Positions 28,378 through 39,447 of a stretch of DNA of 64,000 nt are shown here, piece by piece. The position numbers and the translations under genes were made by a program. This DNA comes from Bacteroidales bacterium (GTDB lineage Bacteria; Bacteroidota; Bacteroidia; Bacteroidales; GCA-2748055), in contig JAOZQY010000006.1 in the NCBI GenBank assembly GCA_029931975.1, positions 1 through 64,000 of the forward strand. The letters run 5' to 3'. The notes under the pieces are model-generated. The model ran no database searches, was not told where the DNA came from, and saw only the letters and a list, made by a program, of their open reading frames with translations. How positions within the stretch are numbered: the stretch's first letter is position 1; every line of letters starts with the position of its first letter.

Positions 28378-28714
28378 CTGATCGTTTCACTTTGAATCCT
28401 TGCTCCTGTAGCAGCGATATAAGCCGATCCCTGAAATCCCCCTGGATCAGAATGGTGTTGTCACTCACCGATCCCCCGACACCACATTTGCTTTTCAGCT
28501 CTTTAGCCAGATTTTTAATATCCTCTGTACTTCCAACAAAACCTTCCACCAGTGTAACTTTCTTTCCTTTGCGGTTTCTTTTATCCAGGCTCACATATAG
28601 CTTTTGCTGCCGAGGAGGAACTGTCTCATTTTTCTCTTCCACGCCCGATTCATATTGAAAATCCGGGTTGGTCGAATAGACCATGCCCTGCCGTTTTTTC
28701 CAGTCATTTTCCAT
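28370..28714 (-). CDS. SUI1/YciH-family translation factor-like protein
   Basis: 114 aa. A variable N-terminus of about 40 residues leads into an eIF1/SUI1 fold with KKVTLVEGFVGSTEDIKNLAKELKSKCGVGGSV and the end QGDFRDRLISLLQEQGFKVK, the standard bacterial YciH pattern. Bacterial members can influence start-site fidelity, but their role is not settled. First gene of the SUI1-ankyrin-lipoprotein group, 50 bp after the C39 transporter gene. Confidence 0.9.
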   Translation of the reverse strand: MENDWKKRQGMVYSTNPDFQYESGVEEKNETVPPRQQKLYVSLDKRNRKGKKVTLVEGFVGSTEDIKNLAKELKSKCGVGGSVSDNTILIQGDFRDRLISLLQEQGFKVKRSGG

Positions 28715-28764
28715 AATCGTGCTCTTCTGATTGCAGCATAAATATCTAATGTATTGATGATCAA

Positions 28765-30951
28765 TTAGCTGCCAAGTTCCAGCTGGTTGCGAACCAGGTT
28801 AAAATAATGTCCTTTCTTGGCTATCAGGGTATTGTGTTTACCTTCTTCAACGATTTTGCCTTTATCAAGTACAATGATCTGATCCGCATTTTTCACGGTG
28901 CTCAGGCGATGTGCCACAATCAGCACGGTTTTTCCCCTGAAGACCAGTTGAAGGTTGTCCATAATCCTTCTTTCGTTATTTGCATCCAGGGCACTGGTGC
29001 CTTCGTCAAGGAAAAGGAAGCTGGGGTTTTTATAGATGGCCCGTGCTATGAGGATCCGTTGTTCTTCACCTCCGCTGAGGGTCAATCCTTCCTGTCCGAT
29101 CATTGTGTTATATCCCAGGGGCAACTGGTCGATAAAGTCATCCATGCAGGCCATTTTTGCAGCATATAAGAGCTGGTCGGTTTTGATATCCTGCTGGCCC
29201 AGGGCAATATTTCTGGCAATAGTATCCGAGAAAATATAACCATCCTGCATTACCACACCACACTGTCTTCTCCACAGATCGGGCGACATCATCTGTATGT
29301 TCATATCTCCGGCCCTGATATCCCCTTTTGCAGGCGGGTAGAAGCCCAGTAACAACTTCAACAGGGTGGTTTTCCCACTACCACTCACGCCAACAAGTGC
29401 AGTCACAGTATCTTTCTCAAGGCTCAGGGTTATATCTTCCAGCACATTGCGTTGAATAGCACCCGGATAGGTGAAATCCAGGTTATTTACTGCAATCTTT
29501 TCTATGGAAGGTAGAATGGTTACTCCTGTTTCACGCTGATATTCATCTTCAGAGTCGTGTATTTCACCTAATCGTTCCAGGCTGATCTTGGCATCCTGGG
29601 CCTTGTGAAAGAAGGAGATCATCTGTTCGATAGGTCCGTTTAGCTGACCAAGAATATATGAGATTGCCAGCAGAGTACCCAGTGTCAGATTTCCGTTCAC
29701 CACAGCAATGGCTGCCGTCACATTGATGAGAATGTTTTTAGTTTCATTGATAAATACCCCACCGGCTTCCTGGTACTGGTTGAGGGAGAGTGATTTCAGG
29801 TTGACCCTGAAAAGACCTGCCTGGATATCTTTCCATTCCCACTGGCTGGTTTGCTCAGCATTGTTCAGCTTGATCTCCCTGATCCCATGAATAATCTGGA
29901 TCAGTTTACTCTGATTCTCCGCCATCTTGGAAAAGTACTTCTGATCCAGTGACCTTCTGCGTTTCATAAAGATGAAGATCCACAGGAAATAGAGTACACC
30001 GCCGGCCAGGAAGATCAGCAGTATCTTCAGGCTGTAGATAGCAAGAATAATGGCAAAAACCACCAGGTTGACCATGGAGAATAGGATGGTGAGCGATGAA
30101 GTGGTCATGAATGTTTCGATCCTGCGGTGGTCACTAATACGCTGCAGGATGTCACCGGTTAGCTTGGTGTCAAAAAATCCCACAGGCAGCTTCATAAGCT
30201 TTGTGAGGAAATCGGAAATCAGTGCAATGTTGACGCGGGCACTGAGGTGAAGCAGAATCCACCTGCGGATGAAGTCGATCCCCATCTGGGAGATAATCAG
30301 CACAAACTGGAAAAGCAGCACCAGGTAGATAAAGGGCAGGTCCTGGTTGGTGATCCCAAAGTCCACCATGGACTGGAAAAGAAAGGGAAGCAGGAACTGG
30401 ATAATGCTTCCAAGGATCAAGCCAAGCAAGAGGTGGTAAATATAGCGCTTGTAGGGGGCCAGGTACCTCAACAGATATGTGAATCCGGTTTTCTTCACAG
30501 GCTCATCTTCCTGGTTCAGAAAGTCAGGTGTTGGCTGCAGCAGGAGTGCGGACCCTTTGGCTTCTCCATCCTGACGGGTACTGATCCATCCTTTCAGAAA
30601 TTCCTCTTTTGAATAGACCGTATGTCCAAAGGCCGGGTCGGCTATGAATATCTTATCCTTCCGGATCTTATATACGACCACAAAATGGTTTTGTTCCCAG
30701 TGAACCACTACGGGCAATGGGGCCTCTTTCTGAAGACGTTCCCAGGTGAGTGAGACCCCCATGGTCTGCATACCTATTTCTTCTGCAGCACGGGCAATCC
30801 CCAGCATGGATACTCCTTCCCGTGTCAGGTGAGACTTATCCCTGAGAGTTTGCAGGGTAAAATGTTTTCCATAGTGGCGGGCCACCATTCTGAGACAGGT
30901 GGGACCGCAGTCCATGGCGTCAAGTTGCTTGTAGAAAGGGAAAGAAGGCAT
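28765..30951 (-). CDS. Peptidase-C39 ABC exporter (PCAT type)
   Basis: 728 aa. The N-terminal C39 peptidase (about 1-135) has the Cys of QLDAMDCGPTC (Cys15) and the His region VVVHWEQNHFVVVY. A six-helix exporter domain (about 160-440) and an ATPase follow, with GVSGSGKTT, LTLSGGEEQRI and FLDEGTSALD. PCATs cut double-glycine leader peptides while exporting the cargo. No precursor peptide, HlyD adaptor or modification enzyme is seen nearby, so the cargo is encoded elsewhere or unusual. It follows the anti-sigma-like gene by 32 bp. Confidence 0.9.
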   Translation of the reverse strand: MPSFPFYKQLDAMDCGPTCLRMVARHYGKHFTLQTLRDKSHLTREGVSMLGIARAAEEIGMQTMGVSLTWERLQKEAPLPVVVHWEQNHFVVVYKIRKDKIFIADPAFGHTVYSKEEFLKGWISTRQDGEAKGSALLLQPTPDFLNQEDEPVKKTGFTYLLRYLAPYKRYIYHLLLGLILGSIIQFLLPFLFQSMVDFGITNQDLPFIYLVLLFQFVLIISQMGIDFIRRWILLHLSARVNIALISDFLTKLMKLPVGFFDTKLTGDILQRISDHRRIETFMTTSSLTILFSMVNLVVFAIILAIYSLKILLIFLAGGVLYFLWIFIFMKRRRSLDQKYFSKMAENQSKLIQIIHGIREIKLNNAEQTSQWEWKDIQAGLFRVNLKSLSLNQYQEAGGVFINETKNILINVTAAIAVVNGNLTLGTLLAISYILGQLNGPIEQMISFFHKAQDAKISLERLGEIHDSEDEYQRETGVTILPSIEKIAVNNLDFTYPGAIQRNVLEDITLSLEKDTVTALVGVSGSGKTTLLKLLLGFYPPAKGDIRAGDMNIQMMSPDLWRRQCGVVMQDGYIFSDTIARNIALGQQDIKTDQLLYAAKMACMDDFIDQLPLGYNTMIGQEGLTLSGGEEQRILIARAIYKNPSFLFLDEGTSALDANNERRIMDNLQLVFRGKTVLIVAHRLSTVKNADQIIVLDKGKIVEEGKHNTLIAKKGHYFNLVRNQLELGS

Positions 30952-30983
30952 ACAGATGTTTGCTTATGCCCCTAAATTAAGAA

Positions 30984-31727
30984 TTATTTTAACAAAACCT
31001 TTTCCAATTTCAGCGCATCAGATTGGTAGGGCCCATGCTGTTTGGTCAAAGGATGTATCATCTCCAGTGCCTCTTCCCGTTTGCCCGATTTCAACAGAGC
31101 CATTGTGCTGTACCAGGCAATGGCCTGTTCAGTCAGGACCATGTTGTCCGGATCCTCAATGGAAACTAATCCAAAGACCTCATCCTGACGGTTCAGTTCA
31201 ATGGCCGACAACAGGCAGTAAAGCTGGAGTAGTTGGTTCTCCCCCTCTTCGCTGATGCGGGCCGATATCAGTTCCATGGATTTGCTGTAATTGCCTTGGC
31301 TATACTGATGGATTCCTGCTTCCGGCTCTCCCCGGGTATCCTGATTATATGTAAGGACCACCGGGTCGTTCTGAGGATCATAATATCTGGACAGGATCTT
31401 TTCATTGTCCGGATGGTTCAAAGGAATAATAAGTAAGAGAGCCAGGCTGCATGCGGCTGCAAGGGGGACATACCACCGGTGACGAAACCAATGTTTTGTT
31501 GGTTCTGCCTGGGGTGCTTCATGATCCATGGCTTCCACCAGTTTCTTCCTGAAGGCTTCCTGGTCCTTCATCTGGAGCTGATCACGGATCAGGCTATATG
31601 CTGCCGAAACTTCCTCAAATTCTCTCTTCAAATCAACATTGGATTCCAGCTCCTTTTCGAAGGAGGTGGTTTCTTCCTGCTGAAGGTCGCCCGACAAGTA
31701 TTTAATAATAAGATCAACGTAGCTCAT
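30984..31727 (-). CDS. Putative membrane anti-sigma factor with periplasmic TPR-like tail
   Basis: 247 aa. The cytoplasmic N-terminus (YLSGDLQQEETTSFEKELESN) resembles the zinc-less anti-sigma leader seen in Bacteroidota. One helix (about 90-107) crosses the membrane, and the rest is helical with TPR-like pairing (YSQGNYSKSMELI, AIAWYSTMALLKSGKREEALEMI). It overlaps the ECF sigma gene by 14 bp, which supports the role. No family was confirmed. Confidence 0.6.
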   Translation of the reverse strand: MSYVDLIIKYLSGDLQQEETTSFEKELESNVDLKREFEEVSAAYSLIRDQLQMKDQEAFRKKLVEAMDHEAPQAEPTKHWFRHRWYVPLAAACSLALLLIIPLNHPDNEKILSRYYDPQNDPVVLTYNQDTRGEPEAGIHQYSQGNYSKSMELISARISEEGENQLLQLYCLLSAIELNRQDEVFGLVSIEDPDNMVLTEQAIAWYSTMALLKSGKREEALEMIHPLTKQHGPYQSDALKLEKVLLK

Positions 31728-32292
31728 TTTTCAGTCGTTTAAATAGGGGGTCGTTCACAATCCTTTTAATGAGGCTTTTCTTGCATCTGTATTTTCTGTC
31801 CGCCGTATGGTGCAGATCCTTGTAATTCATTTCCGCACGGATATCTTCCACGCTGAAATTATTGAAATACATGGAGAGAATCGTCTGACAATCTTTGCTC
31901 AAATCGGCAAAGTGTTTATTGAAAAGATCGGTCAGGTGATCCTGAAGCAGGGGATCATCGGCAGGTCCGGGATCATTGACAACCAGGACTTGTTGCCGAA
32001 GTTTCTCTGCACGTTGCAAATATTTTTTACGTTCCTGCACCCAGATGTTCTTACAGATGGCATAGAGGTAGGTTCCGAACTTACAGCTTAACTCCAGCTC
32101 GTCCGATTTGATACGTTTGTATACGATGATCATCGCATCCTGGAAAATATCCCGGGCCTGTTCCCTTGATCCCTGGTTGTGCGTGATGTAGCCTTCAGTG
32201 ATGGGGTAATAGCTGTCATACACATACTGGAGTATAGCTGAATCGTGGTTTCTGATTCCTTTGATCAAATCGGTATTGGAAGGGGGTTTCAT
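31714..32292 (-). CDS. ECF-type RNA polymerase sigma factor
   Basis: 192 aa with region 2 (QARDIFQDAMIIVYKRI, then FGTYLYAICKNIW) and region 4 (LSKDCQTILSMYFNNFSVEDIRAEMNY followed by a helix-turn-helix with RKYRCKKSLIKRI). It redirects RNA polymerase to a target set, held by the downstream membrane protein. First gene of a minus-strand series; it has a good -7 box at 32400 and a hairpin directly before its start. Confidence 0.88.
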   Translation of the reverse strand: MKPPSNTDLIKGIRNHDSAILQYVYDSYYPITEGYITHNQGSREQARDIFQDAMIIVYKRIKSDELELSCKFGTYLYAICKNIWVQERKKYLQRAEKLRQQVLVVNDPGPADDPLLQDHLTDLFNKHFADLSKDCQTILSMYFNNFSVEDIRAEMNYKDLHHTADRKYRCKKSLIKRIVNDPLFKRLKNELR

Positions 32293-32310
32293 AATTCAGC
32301 TAATAAAATA

Positions 32311-32335
32311 GGCAGGTGATAGTGAATCACCTGCC
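32311..32335 (-). promoter_or_regulatory. Hairpin in the sigma-factor leader
   Basis: A perfect 10-bp inverted repeat, GGCAGGTGAT (32311-32320) and its complement (32326-32335), with a five-base loop, lies 18 bp before the sigma ATG. On the minus strand it is followed by TATTTTATTAG. It could hinder or terminate transcription, or end the upstream dehydratase transcript about 190 bp past that gene. Confidence 0.5.
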
Positions 32336-32399
32336 CGGATAGTAATAGTTTTAGTTAGCAAGTAGAAAAGAGAAACGCCTTTTCCAAATGTGCTGATTG

Positions 32400-32407
32400 C
32401 AAATATA
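32400..32407 (-). promoter_or_regulatory. Candidate -7 box for the sigma-factor series
   Basis: On the minus strand TATATTTG matches TAnnTTTG exactly, giving a leader of about 100 bases. A TTGG lies 23 bp upstream, wider than the usual 19. Nothing else recognisable is seen in the 232-bp gap apart from the hairpin. Confidence 0.45.
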
Positions 32408-32524
32408 TATGATTTAGTCTTCATCCCCGGCCAATATCAATGTTTAATAACACATTTATTGCTTGATGTGGTCAACTGTACCCATATCAGCGTCTAATCC
32501 AAAGAAAATTAAAAAAAAACATTT

Positions 32525-33466
32525 TTAGAAAGGTAGTTGGGTGAGATCCACATTGCCGCCCGATAGAATCACTCCAACCTTCCTGTTTTTGAACTCGCTG
32601 CTTTTTCTGAATAAGGCGGCTACAGCCACGGCACTGGAAGGCTCGATCACTATTTTCATACGTTCCCAGATAAACTTCATAGCCTCAATGATCTCACTCT
32701 CCTCCACCCTGATGATCTTGCTTACCAGTTTTTGGATGATGGGAAAATTCTGATCGCCCAATTGCGTTTTTAGTCCATCTGCAATGGTAAGCGGATTGAC
32801 ACTGGCTTGTATCTTCCCGGTTTTCAGGGAGAGATAAGCATCATCTGCCCCGAAAGGTTCGGCCCCTATTGTTTCGATATAATAGTGAAGATGGTTGACA
32901 GCCAGTGCTGTACCGGCCAGGAGTCCTCCGCCTCCTACCGGTGCAATCACAACATCCAGCTGCTCTGTATCCTTGGCCAGCTCCATTACAGCAGTTGAAT
33001 GTCCAAGAATGACATTCATATCATTGGATGGATGGATGAAGGTTGCTCCAAGTTTCTTCTGCTGTAGCGCCATGATGGCCTCCCTGCTCTTCAGTGTAGG
33101 TTCACATTCGATGATCTGGGCACCATAGCCAGCCACCGCATCTTTTTTAACAGCCGGTGCATTGGAAGGCATTATAATATAAGCTTTAGTATTGAGGGCA
33201 CTGGCAGCCAGGGCCAGGGCAGCTGCAAAATTTCCTGAGGAATGTGTAATAACTCCCCTGGCGCGCTCATCCTCCGATAACTGAAGAATAGCATTGACGG
33301 CTCCCCTGATCTTAAAGGCGCCTCCCCGCTGGAAGTTCTCACATTTAAAATATACACTGGCATTGAGCATCTTATCGATGGTGGAGGAGGTAAGCACCGG
33401 TGTATTGTGAACATAGGGACCGATCCTTTTTACGGCCGCCTGAACATCTTTGAGGGCAGGTATCAT
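32525..33466 (-). CDS. Threonine/serine dehydratase, PLP-dependent, ACT-less
   Basis: 313 aa from ATG 33466 (MIPALKDV); the longer frame to 33592 adds residues foreign to the family. The PLP lysine is in GGAFKIRGAVNAI, the phosphate loop in GGGGLLAGTAL, and SSGNFAAALALAA holds the substrate site. It lacks a C-terminal ACT regulatory domain, so it resembles catabolic threonine ammonia-lyase or serine racemase/dehydratase rather than biosynthetic IlvA. It converts threonine to 2-oxobutyrate or serine to pyruvate, with ammonia. Confidence 0.88.
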   Translation of the reverse strand: MIPALKDVQAAVKRIGPYVHNTPVLTSSTIDKMLNASVYFKCENFQRGGAFKIRGAVNAILQLSEDERARGVITHSSGNFAAALALAASALNTKAYIIMPSNAPAVKKDAVAGYGAQIIECEPTLKSREAIMALQQKKLGATFIHPSNDMNVILGHSTAVMELAKDTEQLDVVIAPVGGGGLLAGTALAVNHLHYYIETIGAEPFGADDAYLSLKTGKIQASVNPLTIADGLKTQLGDQNFPIIQKLVSKIIRVEESEIIEAMKFIWERMKIVIEPSSAVAVAALFRKSSEFKNRKVGVILSGGNVDLTQLPF

Positions 33467-33536
33467 AGTTACATGAATTAGTGAATACGTACCAAGTATC
33501 GATAAATATAAGGCACTTTCAGGAGAAAGAAAAGCC

Positions 33537-34004
33537 TTACCTTCCAAAGCGGTACCTGATGGAGAGTCCGAAATCCAGAAAATCAGGTTCAAAAACAGCG
33601 TAGATGTTGAGCATTGGTTTCCAATCGAGGCTGAAGTTAAGGGGCAGATCTCTGAGCGTATACTCCAATCCGGCCACAGCTGCTAGACCAGTGGAGAATT
33701 CCTGTTCCCAGTCTCCCCCAAAAATACCACCGCCCAGGTAAATGAAGGTTCTTTTATTATGAAAGGGCTTCAGGTGATGCTCATAAAGGGCACTTAGGTT
33801 AAAACCATGACGGTTGTAGAGGAGATCAGCTTCAATGGCCCACATTTCGTGCAGCCGGAATCCTTTGTATGTGATACCGCTGGAGTAGCCGGCACGTATG
33901 CCGGCAGCATGATTATAGGGTTGAGCCTTCAATTTCCCCTGCCAGGATGTAAAGGCAAGAATCGTTAAAAGTAAAAGGATGTATTGCGCCGATGTTCCTT
34001 TCAT
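33537..34004 (-). CDS. Small outer-membrane barrel-like protein
   Basis: 155 aa with signal peptide (about 1-27, cleavage after LKA). The mature chain alternates hydrophobic and polar residues in short strands (GIRAGYSSGITYKGF, EADLLYNRHGFNLSALYEHH, FIYLGGGIFGG, FLDFGLSIRYRFGR) and ends with Arg after an aromatic-rich strand, as in eight-strand barrels. Its start overlaps the end of the next gene by 4 bp, so the two are co-transcribed. No specific family recognised. Confidence 0.7.
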   Translation of the reverse strand: MKGTSAQYILLLLTILAFTSWQGKLKAQPYNHAAGIRAGYSSGITYKGFRLHEMWAIEADLLYNRHGFNLSALYEHHLKPFHNKRTFIYLGGGIFGGDWEQEFSTGLAAVAGLEYTLRDLPLNFSLDWKPMLNIYAVFEPDFLDFGLSIRYRFGR

Positions 34005-34948
34005 GGTTCTTGTATATCAGATACTTTCTCCAGTCTGCCCCCTATTACCTCGAAAGTGGTTTCTGTATAGGAGGGGATACGGAGTCCAGCCGGGAGATAG
34101 CTGCTTCTTACAATGGTGGTTTCGATCTTCACCCGCTGCCGGGAAATGCACCTGTCCAGCCATCCGCTTTCCCTGTCCATCCGAAAATCGTAGGTCTGGC
34201 TTCCGGATACTGCCGATTTAACCTCTCCCATACCGGTTGTTTCCTCGAATTCTTTCATGGCATTCAGCATGCCCAATCCCTGGATCACCACTGCCTCCCT
34301 GGTGGATTTGGTGAGGTAAAAACGGTTGACCATCTTCACCGCCTTGGTATTAAAATAGTAAGTGATATCATTGGTCCAGTTGCTCATGGGCTGAATAACA
34401 GGGTAGACGTAGACAAAGAGGTTAATCAGGCTATGGAAAGCATCACTGCCATAGGCCTCCTCCAGGGTTTTCAATATGACTTCTTGCTCCGAGCTGTCGG
34501 CAGCAGGTTTTGATGTCAGGGAGACAAAAAAATCATCCAGTCCATTCAGACTTACCATCTTTCCGGCAGGAGTCATCACCATCTGAAAGCTATGCAGTTC
34601 CAGCATATCCACCATCTCTGAAAGCATCTTGTTTTTCCCGGATGCAGAACTGATATCAATATTCAGCTGGGGTGCCAGCATGGAGATGAGCAAGTCCCTG
34701 TATCGAACACTCATATGAATCTGGCCGGCACTGTCGACGGAATTGACAATGAATTCCATCCTGGTAAGATTGTAAAAAGAGATTTCCTGGTTGTCGATGG
34801 ATTCGGAGTGGGTATTTTGCTGAAGATCACTTTCCAGGAAATAGCTTTCACCCGGATGCAGCATATAGGATAGCCTGGGCTCCTGAGCATTTACTCGGCT
34901 TAAGAACAGCAGCGCTACTAAAGTTACTATGAAAAAAGATCTATGCAC
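34001..34948 (-). CDS. Exported protein of unknown function (DUF6263-like)
   Basis: 315 aa from GTG 34948, which places a clear signal peptide first (HRSFFIVTLVALLFLSRVNA). The frame runs open further to 35311, but there it is the antisense of the transporter gene. The mature chain is beta-rich with no catalytic motif; its opening (YMLHPGESYFLESDLQQN, then a strand ending MEFIVNSVDSAGQIHMSVRY) resembles Bacteroidota DUF6263 proteins, a tentative match. Start codon and family are both uncertain. Confidence 0.6.
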   Translation of the reverse strand: MHRSFFIVTLVALLFLSRVNAQEPRLSYMLHPGESYFLESDLQQNTHSESIDNQEISFYNLTRMEFIVNSVDSAGQIHMSVRYRDLLISMLAPQLNIDISSASGKNKMLSEMVDMLELHSFQMVMTPAGKMVSLNGLDDFFVSLTSKPAADSSEQEVILKTLEEAYGSDAFHSLINLFVYVYPVIQPMSNWTNDITYYFNTKAVKMVNRFYLTKSTREAVVIQGLGMLNAMKEFEETTGMGEVKSAVSGSQTYDFRMDRESGWLDRCISRQRVKIETTIVRSSYLPAGLRIPSYTETTFEVIGGRLEKVSDIQEP

Positions 34949-35009
34949 GTGGTGGATAAAAGTAGCAAATATTGACAGATTCTTATATTTACACAAGCTA
35001 AATTGAGAT

Positions 35010-37238
35010 ATGGCAGCAACATCAAAAAAGACATTCGGTACTTCGGCGGTATATTTTACAGCCATAGCCACCATTCTGGGGGCGGTACTTTTCCTGAGAT
35101 TTGGATTTGCAGTGGGAACCCTGGGATTCTGGGGGGTGATTGCTGCCATCCTTCTGGGACACCTGGTAACCATTCCCACAGCCCTGGCCATTTCTGAAAT
35201 TGCCACCAACAAGCGGGTTGAAGGGGGAGGGGAGTACTTTATCATTTCCCGTTCCTTTGGATTGAATATCGGGGCCACCATAGGCTTTGCCCTCTTTATA
35301 TCACAGGCCATCTCCGTGGCCTTTTACATTATTGCCTTTACGGAAGCATTTGAATTTTTTTTCAACTGGGTGGGCAATCGTTTCGGATTTATCCTGCCCA
35401 GGCAGGTGATTAGTATTCCGGCCATGATCGGTCTAGCCGTGCTGATCCTGAAGAAGGGGGCATCGGTGGGGATGAAGACCCTGTACGTGGTTGTGGCCAT
35501 CCTCCTTGTATCCCTACTCCTCTTTTTTCTGGGAAACACCGAGTACAGTCAGACCGAAACCTTTTCCTTCCTCTCGGCAGCTAAGGGAGACATGAGCCAG
35601 TTTTTCATCGTCTTTGCCATCATATTTCCTGCATTTACGGGAATGACTGCGGGAGTGGGACTGTCGGGCGATCTGAAGAAACCTGGAAAATCAATCCCAC
35701 TGGGAACCATCCTGGCCACGTTCACCGGGATGATTGTCTATTTTTTTATTGTTTGGAAGCTAACTTCCTCTGCTAGTCTGGAAACCCTTCGGGATCCTGA
35801 AAATCAGCTGGTAATGGCCGATATCGCCATCATGGGTGGACTTGTTATACCCCTTGGACTGGCAGCCTCAACCTTTTCGTCGGCCATCGGTTCCATTCTG
35901 GTGGCTCCCCGGACCCTGCAAGCCCTTGCTGCTGATCATTCATTTCCTTCCAGGAAGCTCAATGCGTTTCTGGCAAGGGGAAAGGGAGAGAGCCGGGAAC
36001 CCTTTAATGCAACGCTGGTCACCGTGGTCATCGCACTTGTTTTTGTGACTATGGGGGATGTGAACCAGGTGGCCGGGATCATCTCTATGTTTTTTATGGT
36101 CACTTATGGATCCCTTTGTCTGATCTCCTTTCTTCACCATTTTGGTTCGGCCCCCTCTTACAGGCCCTCATTCCGCTCACGCTGGTTCCTCTCTTTGGTG
36201 GGCTTTATTGCCTCGGTATGGGTGATGTTTAAAATCAACACCTTTTTTGCACTTGGAGCATACCTGATCATGGCCCTGCTCTATCTTTACATAAACAATT
36301 ATCAGAAAAACAGGAAAGGGCTGGTATCAATCTTTAGCAATGCGCTCTTCCAGCTTAACCGGAGCCTGCAGGTTTACCTTCAACAGACAAGGAAATCAAG
36401 GGGAAATAATGAATGGCGCCCCAGTGCCATCTGTATCTCTAAGGATTCGTTCGAGCGGGACAAGGCCTTTCAGCTGCTGAACTGGATCAGTTACAAATAT
36501 GGTTTTGGCACCTACATTCACCTGATTGAGGACTACTATTCCAAAGGGAGTTATAAGAAATCGGTGCTTGAATTGGAACGATTGATTAAAAATTTCAAGG
36601 GGAAGGGGAGTCATGTCTTTGTGGATACCATGATCTCGCCTTCTTACACATCGGCTGTGGCCCAGTCCATACAGCTTCCAGGGATCTCCGGCATGGAAAA
36701 TAACATGGTAATATTTGAGTATGACCGGGATAGCCCTGAAGGGCTTGTTCCGATCATTGAGAATTTCTCCCTGGTCAATGCAGGGAACTTTGATGTATGC
36801 ATTTTTGGGAGTTCCAAGAGAACCATCAACTACAAGAACGGAATCCATGTATGGATCCGAAGCTACGATTATGAGAACTCGCACCTGATGATCCTGCTGA
36901 GCTTTATCATTCAGGGGCACCCTGCATGGAAAAAGGGCGAGATTCGAATCTTTGATGTTTGCAACAGTGATAAAGAGGAGGAGACACGGAAGTCCCTTGA
37001 GGATCTGGTGCAGACGGGCCGCCTTCCCATAACCTCAAAGAATATCCAGGTTATCAGTGAAGATACTCTATCAGATCCCCGCCATCTGGTCAGAGAACAC
37101 TCCACCCATGCCGGGCTTTGTATTATCGGTTTTCATACAGAGCGACTCAGGCACCAGGGAGGAAAGATCTTCGAAGGATTTGAGGAGATGGGAGACATTC
37201 TTTTTGTGAACGCCCACTCCCAGAAGGAGATTACTTAA
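35010..37238 (+). CDS. SLC12-like (cation-chloride cotransporter family) permease
   Basis: 742 aa. The first half has about twelve helices of the APC superfamily, with ILGAVLFLRFGFAVGTLG and ISEIATNKRVEGGGEYFIISRS, which closely follow the first and third helix regions of SLC12 transporters (compare GVMLFLRLGWVVG, STNGRVKGGGTYYLISRS). The second half (about 450-742) is a large soluble domain, also as in SLC12. Animal members co-transport Na/K with chloride; the bacterial substrate is not known. It is divergent from the exported-protein gene and convergent with the ABC-F gene (3 bp). Confidence 0.82.
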   Translation: MAATSKKTFGTSAVYFTAIATILGAVLFLRFGFAVGTLGFWGVIAAILLGHLVTIPTALAISEIATNKRVEGGGEYFIISRSFGLNIGATIGFALFISQAISVAFYIIAFTEAFEFFFNWVGNRFGFILPRQVISIPAMIGLAVLILKKGASVGMKTLYVVVAILLVSLLLFFLGNTEYSQTETFSFLSAAKGDMSQFFIVFAIIFPAFTGMTAGVGLSGDLKKPGKSIPLGTILATFTGMIVYFFIVWKLTSSASLETLRDPENQLVMADIAIMGGLVIPLGLAASTFSSAIGSILVAPRTLQALAADHSFPSRKLNAFLARGKGESREPFNATLVTVVIALVFVTMGDVNQVAGIISMFFMVTYGSLCLISFLHHFGSAPSYRPSFRSRWFLSLVGFIASVWVMFKINTFFALGAYLIMALLYLYINNYQKNRKGLVSIFSNALFQLNRSLQVYLQQTRKSRGNNEWRPSAICISKDSFERDKAFQLLNWISYKYGFGTYIHLIEDYYSKGSYKKSVLELERLIKNFKGKGSHVFVDTMISPSYTSAVAQSIQLPGISGMENNMVIFEYDRDSPEGLVPIIENFSLVNAGNFDVCIFGSSKRTINYKNGIHVWIRSYDYENSHLMILLSFIIQGHPAWKKGEIRIFDVCNSDKEEETRKSLEDLVQTGRLPITSKNIQVISEDTLSDPRHLVREHSTHAGLCIIGFHTERLRHQGGKIFEGFEEMGDILFVNAHSQKEIT

Positions 37239-37241
37239 GCA

Positions 37242-39138
<1,897 letters not shown>

Positions 39139-39312
39139 CGGCTTTGTTAGTTCTTTATATTCTTCGGTCAGTTTTTCGGTCTTACTGATCTCATTTCCCA
39201 GCTGTATTTTGGAACTATTTATTCATTACTCTGCTATTTCATTATTAACTACCTTCAAGTTCCTTTAATTAAATTCTATGCCCCTATAAAAAATCATGTT
39301 ATTGTATTCACC

Positions 39313-39447
39313 TTGGTCCTGGTACTATTCTCCCTTGTTTCGGGTTGTAAAGAGAAAAGTGCTGCACAATTACCACCTCCCAGTGTTTTGGTAGTACAGG
39401 TGATCCAGCAGGATATACCTATATATGAAGAATTTGTGGGGCAGACC
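39313..39447 (+). pseudogene. N-terminal fragment of an RND efflux membrane-fusion lipoprotein
   Basis: The frame (TTG 39313) starts with a lipoprotein signal (LFSLVSGC) and continues PPPSVLVVQVIQQDIPIYEEFVGQT, the standard start of AcrA/MexA-like adaptor subunits. It breaks after EEFVGQT at 39447; what follows is the antisense of the DUF2891 fragment. About 300 residues are missing. The upstream codons read on without a clear ATG. Confidence 0.65.

Noticed and set aside
28765..30951. Bacteriocin or RiPP gene cluster
   Set aside because: Only the exporter is present; no precursor, modifying enzyme, immunity protein or adaptor is visible.
33467..33592. N-terminal extension of threonine/serine dehydratase
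   Set aside because: The extra 42 residues do not resemble the family and overlap the preceding barrel gene; ATG 33466 matches the usual start.
34949..35311. Long N-terminal extension of the exported-protein gene
   Set aside because: It is the antisense of the SLC12-like gene and precedes a clear signal peptide; GTG 34948 is preferred.
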